Positions 27,407-32,723 of a stretch of 32,723 bases of DNA are shown here, piece after piece. Each line of letters begins with the position of its first letter. The stretch's first letter is position 1. Below the pieces are notes generated by a model. That model had not been told where the DNA came from. It did no database searches and was given only the letters and a program-made list of their open reading frames with translations. This stretch comes from Alphaproteobacteria bacterium. GTDB lineage: Bacteria > Pseudomonadota > Alphaproteobacteria > GCA-2731375. Where the stretch lies: positions 1-32,723 of the forward strand of contig JAPYUH010000016.1 in the NCBI GenBank assembly GCA_029936195.1, written 5' to 3'. The position numbers were made by a program, and so were the translations under genes.

Positions 27407-28243
27407 TCACCGCAACAAATCCCGGAGATAGGCTTCCAACTCCCTTGAAATTTGTTCCGGACCTTCAGGCCTGTCCCGCAATCGTTGGGCCCACGGGCGT
27501 CCGGGGTGAAGCACATCCCACCTTGACTGAACTTGATTGTATCGACCGCTGCCCGGATCGTGATTTCCAAACCCATCAATGAGTTTGCTCCAAATTGGCG
27601 CAAATTTAGCGATGAGCAGATTTTCGCCAAGCGGTATCCAAATATCTTCAACTACGAGGAAGCGGCAATCGAAATCCTCGATGTTCAGGTTGTCAGCTTG
27701 ATCTATGCTTGCCGCATGTTGACGTAACCTCGCGCTCAACGCAGTGCTGGAGGTCTTGGTCCGTTCCAACCTTCCCAAATGCGCCAACCAGTCTTCATTT
27801 CCCCTTCGCCGAAGCTCGGGATAGGTTAACTGCAGCAATATATACTGAAAATAATTCTCAAAGGCGGTTCGCGTGAGACCCTTTACGTTTTCAACGATAA
27901 ATGCCTTTGGCCAAAGGCGTCGGATGGCATCGACAGTGGCAGGGAACATATCACGATCGTCTTCAAACCCGCGATGCTTCCCGCCCATGGAAAATGGCTG
28001 GCATGGCGGCCCGCCCGCGACCAAGTCTATCTTGTCTTCCAACGAACCATAGTCAAAGTCACGAACATCACCGTGGATAACAGGCCAATCGCGGGTTAGA
28101 GGAAAATCGCGTCGCCGATTTTCATTCATCGTGTCGCATGCCCATCGATCCCATTCCACGACGGCGCACGCCTTGAACCCGGCAAGACTTAATCCCATCC
28201 CCAAACCGCCTGCCCCGGCGAACAGTTCAATCGTCTTCAGCAT
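27407..28243 (-). pseudogene. Chimeric ORF: N-terminal C5-cytosine methyltransferase fused in frame to the C-terminal part of an Eco29kI-like GIY-YIG endonuclease
   Basis: MTase motifs ELFAGAGGLGMGL (I), GGPPCQPFSMGGKHRG (IV), ENVKGL (VI), up to LERTKTSS. Then TALSARLRQHAASIDQADNLNIEDFDCRFLVVEDIW...LIDGFGNHDPGSGRYNQVQSRWDVLHPGRPWAQRL, resembling Eco29kI-family endonucleases. No MTase motifs VIII-X and no GIY-YIG strands. Confidence 0.8.
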
Positions 28244-28667
28244 CGAACAAAATTTTCCTTTCGCCCAATAAGAACCCGCGAATCAGTTGTTTCAGCTTTT
28301 TGTTGTCCCGCACTTGGCATTCCCAGACAACTAGGTATTCCCAGCCGAGGCCCGCCAGCAAGCTTTGATTTTTGATGTCTCGTGTTCTGTTGCCCTCCAG
28401 TTTCGCAATCCAAAATTCGGTTCGCGATTTAGGAATGCGGGCAAGTTTGCAGCCAGGGTGGCGATGCCAGAAGCAGCCATGGACAAGGATAACCTTGCGG
28501 CGAGAGGAAAACACCAGGTCCGGTGAGCCGGGCAGATTCCGACGATGTAAGCGATATCGCAGACCCATGCCATGGATCAATCGACGAACAGCCAATTCGG
28601 GCTTTGTGTCCTTGCTTCGGACACGGCACATGCGTTCACTTCGTTGTTTCGGCGTCAATGTATCCAT
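28227..28667 (-). CDS. vsr: Very short patch repair endonuclease
   Basis: MDTLTPKQRSERMCRVRSKDTKPELAVRRLIHGMGLRYRLHRRNLPGSPDLVFSSRRKVILVHGCFWHRHPGCKLARIPKSRTEFWIAKLEGN: full-length Vsr pattern. Confidence 0.95.
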   Translation of the reverse strand: MDTLTPKQRSERMCRVRSKDTKPELAVRRLIHGMGLRYRLHRRNLPGSPDLVFSSRRKVILVHGCFWHRHPGCKLARIPKSRTEFWIAKLEGNRTRDIKNQSLLAGLGWEYLVVWECQVRDNKKLKQLIRGFLLGERKILFDAEDD

Positions 28668-28686
28668 GGCGCCTGGCTACCAATCC

Positions 28687-29853
28687 CTAGGCCGCGACAC
28701 CGTGGGTGGCCAGCAATGCCGCCATGCGGTTACTGGCCAGGTCGGGATCACGCAGCAGGCCCGCGGCGTCGGCCAGGCGGAATAGTTCCGCCAAGTGCAA
28801 TAGAGACCGGGTGCTTTGCTGGCCGCCGACCATGACGAAATGGTCCTGATGGCCGTTCAACCAGGCCATGAAGACCACGCCGGTTTTGTAAAATCTTGTC
28901 GGGGCGCGGAAGATGTGGCGCGACAGGGGCACCGTGGGGGCCAGGATGTCGTGGAAGCGGTCGCCATCACCCCCCGCGAAGGCATCCAGGGCGGCGGAAG
29001 CGGCGGGCGCGATGGCGTCGAATATGCCCAACAGAGCGTCGCTGTATCCGACCTCGTCGCCGGCGATCAGTTCAGCGTAGTTGAAGTCATCGCCGGTGTA
29101 CATGCGCACGCCATCGGGCAAGCGCCGGCGCATGGTGATTTCCTTGTCCTTGTCCAGCAGAGAGATTTTGATGCCGTCGATCCTAGAGGCGTTGGCGGCC
29201 AGCAAATCCAGGCAGACATTCATGGCCTCCAGGTGATCGGCATGGCCCCAATAGCCGGCCAGGGCCGGGTCGAACATTTCGCCCAACCAGTGGATCATGA
29301 CCGGTTCGCGCACCTGGCCCAGAATACGGTCGTAGACCTTGGCATAATCGTCCGGGGTTTTGGCGCAGGCGGCCAGCGCCCGGCTGGCCATGAGAATAAT
29401 GCGGCCGCCCTGCCCCTCGACGAATTCCACCTGTTCCTCGTAGGCCCGGATCACATCGTCCAAGGTCAAATCGGGGATGGGTTCCAGATGATCCGTGCCG
29501 GCGCCACAGGCGATGCGGGCACCGGGGATATGGCGGGCCGCTTCCAGGCTGCGGCGGATCAACTCCTGGCTGGCGGCCCAGTCCAGGCCCATGCCCCGCT
29601 GGGCCGTATCCATGGCCTCCGCCACGCCCAGGCCCAGGTCATAGAGCTTGACGCGGTAGGCAATGGTGGCATCCCAGTCGATGGCGGCCTCGACCCAAGG
29701 GTCCGCATCCGATAGCGGATCGGCCACCACATGGGCGGCGGAATAGGCAATGCGGTTGAAGGGGCGGTTGGCGCGGGTGGGGAAATCCTTCGGCGTTGAC
29801 ATGGTGAAGGGGGACAAAGCGCCATCGGCTGTCGGCAGATTCAGCGTCGGCAC
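28687..29853 (-). CDS. DUF993-like (dihydrodipicolinate synthase-like TIM barrel) protein
   Basis: VVADPLSDADPWVEAAIDWDATIAYRVKLYDLGLGVAEAMDTAQRGMGLDW, IHWLGEMFDPALAGYWG, DGIKISLLDKDKEI, MYTGDDFNY. Confidence 0.8.
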   Translation of the reverse strand: MPTLNLPTADGALSPFTMSTPKDFPTRANRPFNRIAYSAAHVVADPLSDADPWVEAAIDWDATIAYRVKLYDLGLGVAEAMDTAQRGMGLDWAASQELIRRSLEAARHIPGARIACGAGTDHLEPIPDLTLDDVIRAYEEQVEFVEGQGGRIILMASRALAACAKTPDDYAKVYDRILGQVREPVMIHWLGEMFDPALAGYWGHADHLEAMNVCLDLLAANASRIDGIKISLLDKDKEITMRRRLPDGVRMYTGDDFNYAELIAGDEVGYSDALLGIFDAIAPAASAALDAFAGGDGDRFHDILAPTVPLSRHIFRAPTRFYKTGVVFMAWLNGHQDHFVMVGGQQSTRSLLHLAELFRLADAAGLLRDPDLASNRMAALLATHGVAA

Positions 29854-29855
29854 GA

Positions 29856-31007
29856 CTAAACCTCCAGATCGGGGATATCCATCCAGCGCCGCTCGGCCCA
29901 GCTTTGCAGGCCCAGTTCCGCCAGTTGCACGCCCTTGGCGCCGGCTAGCAGGTCCCAGGGGAAGGGTTCATCGTCATGGAGATGGCGGATAAACATTTCC
30001 CATTGGGTCTTGAAGGCATTGTCGTAGTCAATGGGGTCGGGCACTTCCTCCCAACCTTCCTTGTAGTCTATGGCGGGGGGGATATCAGGGTTCCAGACCG
30101 GCGTTGGCGTATTGACCAGGGCCTGGCCGCGGCAGCGACGCAGGCCGGCCACGGCGGAGCCATGGGTGCCGTCCACATGCAGGGTCAACAGATCGTCCCG
30201 GCGCACCCGCGTAGCCCAGGAGGAATTGAAATGGGCAATGATATCGCCTTCCAGTTGGAAGGTGGCATAGGCCGCGTCATCCACATCGGCGTCATAGGGT
30301 TGGCCGTTCTCGTCCCAGCGTTTGGGCAAATGGGTGGCGCCCAGGCAACTGACCGATTGCACCGCGCCAAAGGTATTGTCCAGCACATAGCGCCAATGGC
30401 ACAGCATATCCAGGATGATGCCGCCGCCCTCGCTTTTCTTGTAGTTCCAGGACGGGCGCTGGGCCGGTTGCAGATCGCCGTCAAAGACCCAATAGCCGAA
30501 TTCGCCCCGCACCGAGAGAATGCGGCCAAAGAAGCCGGCGTCGATCAGATATTTCAGCTTGCGGATGCCGGGCAGGAACAGCTTGTCCTGCACCACGCCG
30601 TGTTTGATACCGGCCGCCTTGGCCTGTTGATAGACGCCATAGGCGTCCGCCAGACTATCAGACGTGGGTTTTTCGCAATAGATATCCTTACCCGCCGCAA
30701 TGGCCTTGCTCAACAGTCCGGCGCGCGCCTGGGTGGTGGCGGCATCGAAGAACAGCGTGTCCTCAGGATTGGCGATGGCCGCATCCAGGTCGTTGGTGGA
30801 CCGCTCCAAGCCATGTTCACGGGCCAGGTCGGCGACGCGGCCCGCATTCCGGCCGACCAGGATGGGGTCCGGCATGACGCGGGTTCCGTCGGCCAATTCC
30901 AAACCGCCGGCCTTCATGATTTCCAGGATCGACCGGATCAAATGCTGGTTCTTGCCCATGCGCCCGGTGACGCCGTTCATGATGATACCCAGTCGTTTCT
31001 CGGTCAT
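29856..31007 (-). CDS. Gfo/Idh/MocA family oxidoreductase
   Basis: GIIMNGVTGRMGKNQHLIRSI, DIYCEKPTSDSLADAYGVYQQAKAAGIKHGVVQDKLFLPGIRKLKYLIDAGFFGRILSVRGEFGYWVF. Confidence 0.9.
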   Translation of the reverse strand: MTEKRLGIIMNGVTGRMGKNQHLIRSILEIMKAGGLELADGTRVMPDPILVGRNAGRVADLAREHGLERSTNDLDAAIANPEDTLFFDAATTQARAGLLSKAIAAGKDIYCEKPTSDSLADAYGVYQQAKAAGIKHGVVQDKLFLPGIRKLKYLIDAGFFGRILSVRGEFGYWVFDGDLQPAQRPSWNYKKSEGGGIILDMLCHWRYVLDNTFGAVQSVSCLGATHLPKRWDENGQPYDADVDDAAYATFQLEGDIIAHFNSSWATRVRRDDLLTLHVDGTHGSAVAGLRRCRGQALVNTPTPVWNPDIPPAIDYKEGWEEVPDPIDYDNAFKTQWEMFIRHLHDDEPFPWDLLAGAKGVQLAELGLQSWAERRWMDIPDLEV

Positions 31008-31026
31008 TGGCGCTTCTCGCTATTAT

Positions 31027-31797
31027 TCATTCCATTCCCAATAGTTTGTAGATGCGGCGGGTATAGTCGCCGAAGGCTTCCTGTGTCTTCATGTCCAGGG
31101 TGCGGGGGTAGGGCAGATCGACCAGGAAATTGTCGGCCATGCGGGCCGGGCCGGCGGACAGCACCACAACGCGGCTGCCAAGGAACACGGCTTCTTGTAT
31201 GCCGTGGGTAACGAAGACAATGGTTTTGCCGCTTTCACTCCAGATGCGCAGCAGTTCCAGGTTCATTTTCTCCCGGGTCAGGGCATCCAGGGCGCCGAAC
31301 GGCTCGTCCATTAAAATCAGCTTGGGATCATGCACCAGGGCGCGGGCGATGGCGGCGCGTTGCTGCATGCCACCGGATAGCTCGTAGGGATAGCTTTGCG
31401 CGAAACCGGTCAGGCCGACCATGTCCAGCAGATGGCCGGCGCGGTCCCGCGCCTCGGCCATGTTGAGGCCCAGGATCTCCGCCGGCAGCAGGACATTTTC
31501 AATCACCCGGCGCCATTTCAACAGCAACGGTTGCTGGAACACCATGCCGATGTCGCGGGCGGGGTCGAAGCTTTCCCCACCGCCGCCGATGCGCACGGTG
31601 CCGTCTTCATGGGAATGCAGGCCGGCGAGGATTTTCAGCACCGTGGTCTTGCCGCAACCGGACGGCCCAACCATGCTGACCAGCTCGCCCGCCTGAACAT
31701 CAAACGTGACGTCCGAGACAGCCAAAAAGTCTTCATTGCGTCCGCGGTAAACCTTGCGCACGCCCTCAAGCTGGATGAATGAAGGTCCCTCGTTCAT
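31027..31797 (-). CDS. ABC transporter ATP-binding protein (SsuB/TauB-like)
   Basis: [53 protein letters not shown]. Confidence 0.93.
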   Translation of the reverse strand: MNEGPSFIQLEGVRKVYRGRNEDFLAVSDVTFDVQAGELVSMVGPSGCGKTTVLKILAGLHSHEDGTVRIGGGGESFDPARDIGMVFQQPLLLKWRRVIENVLLPAEILGLNMAEARDRAGHLLDMVGLTGFAQSYPYELSGGMQQRAAIARALVHDPKLILMDEPFGALDALTREKMNLELLRIWSESGKTIVFVTHGIQEAVFLGSRVVVLSAGPARMADNFLVDLPYPRTLDMKTQEAFGDYTRRIYKLLGME

Positions 31798-32592
31798 CTA
31801 TTCCATCCGCGCATCGGAGACCACCAACAGGCGCTCCAGTATCAAGACGATGGCATACAGGCTAACGCCCACTGCGGTGATCATCAGCACCGCCATGAAC
31901 ATCCCGGCGGTATCCAGGGTCACCTGCACCTGCATCATCAGATAGCCCAGGCCTTCTTCCGAGGCGATGAACTCGCCCACGATGGCGCCCGCGACCGCCA
32001 GCACCACGGCCACCTTCATGCCGGAGAAGATATACGGCAAGGCGCCGGGCAATTGGATCTTGGTGAAGATCTGCCAGCGGGAAGCGCGCAGGGTGCGGAC
32101 CAGGTCGATTAACTCCGGCTCCACCTCGCCCAGGCCCCGGGCCGTGGTGATCAGGATGGGCAGGAAACAGATGGAAAAGGCGATCAGAATGTTGGGGCCC
32201 AAACCATAGGAAAACCAGACGATGAAGATGGGCCCCAAGGCGACCTTGGGGATCATGTTCAACGAGACGATCAAGGGCATCAGGGCATCGTTCAGCCAGC
32301 GCGACCAGGAAAACAGCACCGCCATGCCAACCCCCACCACAACGGCCAGCCAGAAGCCGCCGAATACCGAGGCAGCGGTGATCATGGTGTTATGGCCCCA
32401 GGCGTAAACCTTCCATTCCAGCAGGGTGGCGAAGGTATCCAGGGGCGCCGGCATGATATAGGGCTCCACCTCGCCCAGGGTGATCCAGGCCTGCCAGGCG
32501 CCCAGGGCGGCCAAGTGCATGACGATGATCAGCACCCACTTGCGCAGTTTATCCCGGCCGTCATCCATGGGCGGTCGGGGCCCATTCAACAA
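31798..32592 (-). CDS. ABC transporter permease (SsuC/TauC-like)
   Basis: Polytopic; FSICFLPILITTARGLGEVEPELIDLVRTLRASRWQIFTKIQLPGALPYIFSGMKVAVVLAVAGAIVGEFIASEEGLGYLM. Confidence 0.92.
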   Translation of the reverse strand: MLNGPRPPMDDGRDKLRKWVLIIVMHLAALGAWQAWITLGEVEPYIMPAPLDTFATLLEWKVYAWGHNTMITAASVFGGFWLAVVVGVGMAVLFSWSRWLNDALMPLIVSLNMIPKVALGPIFIVWFSYGLGPNILIAFSICFLPILITTARGLGEVEPELIDLVRTLRASRWQIFTKIQLPGALPYIFSGMKVAVVLAVAGAIVGEFIASEEGLGYLMMQVQVTLDTAGMFMAVLMITAVGVSLYAIVLILERLLVVSDARME

Positions 32593-32628
32593 AGCGATAC
32601 CGGCAATCCACCTTGAAACCGGGCATCA

Positions 32629-32723
32629 TCATGCCAGCCAGCGCTCCAAATTCTCGGCCACGAATTCGTCGTCGCACAAATGCGGATAGTCGGCGATCAC
32701 GCGGTCCAGCTCTTCCGCCTGAC
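32629..32723 (-). CDS. C-terminal end of an upstream gene running off the window, possibly the cognate substrate-binding protein
   Basis: Reverse-strand frame open to the edge: QAEELDRVIADYPHLCDDEFVAENLERWLA*. Confidence 0.45.
   Translation of the reverse strand, partial: QAEELDRVIADYPHLCDDEFVAENLERWLA

Noticed and set aside
27367-27651. 94-aa minus-strand ORF overlapping the chimera (MKIFGYRLAKICSS...)
   Set aside because: Considered as a frameshifted methyltransferase C-terminus, but it shows no motif VIII-X; the Eco29kI-like frame explains the DNA better.
28816-29715. 299-aa plus-strand ORF
   Set aside because: Antisense of the DUF993-like gene, with low-complexity composition.
29976-31211. 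411-aa plus-strand ORF
   Set aside because: Antisense of a well-supported Gfo/Idh/MocA oxidoreductase.

Overview
Window from a GC-rich bacterial chromosome, probably alphaproteobacterial (Rhodospirillales-like; inferred from gene content). No rRNA, tRNA or CRISPR was recognised. Left part: a PhyH/GMC oxidoreductase pair, an SDR, a scrambled zone (small Imm-like ORF, EAL-domain fragment and histidine-kinase fragment meeting head to head), a Sel1-repeat protein, a CPA1 antiporter and a Nudix hydrolase. Middle: a sulfur/amino-acid block of cysK, alaX, a three-domain sulfurtransferase-GNAT-GNAT fusion, aapJQMP, metC and modABC. Right: a minus-strand catabolic operon (ABC transporter, two Gfo/Idh/MocA oxidoreductases, a DUF993-like protein, an enolase-superfamily enzyme and a sugar-phosphate isomerase). 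Two unusual events interrupt this operon. (1) A vsr-linked restriction-modification remnant lies between two operon genes; in it, the N-terminal half of a C5-cytosine methyltransferase is fused in frame to the C-terminal half of an Eco29kI-like GIY-YIG endonuclease. (2) A ~125 bp MITE-like double-hairpin element replaces the body of a sugar isomerase gene, leaving only its start and its last ~40 codons. All calls were made by eye from the sequence and ORF track; no database search was run.
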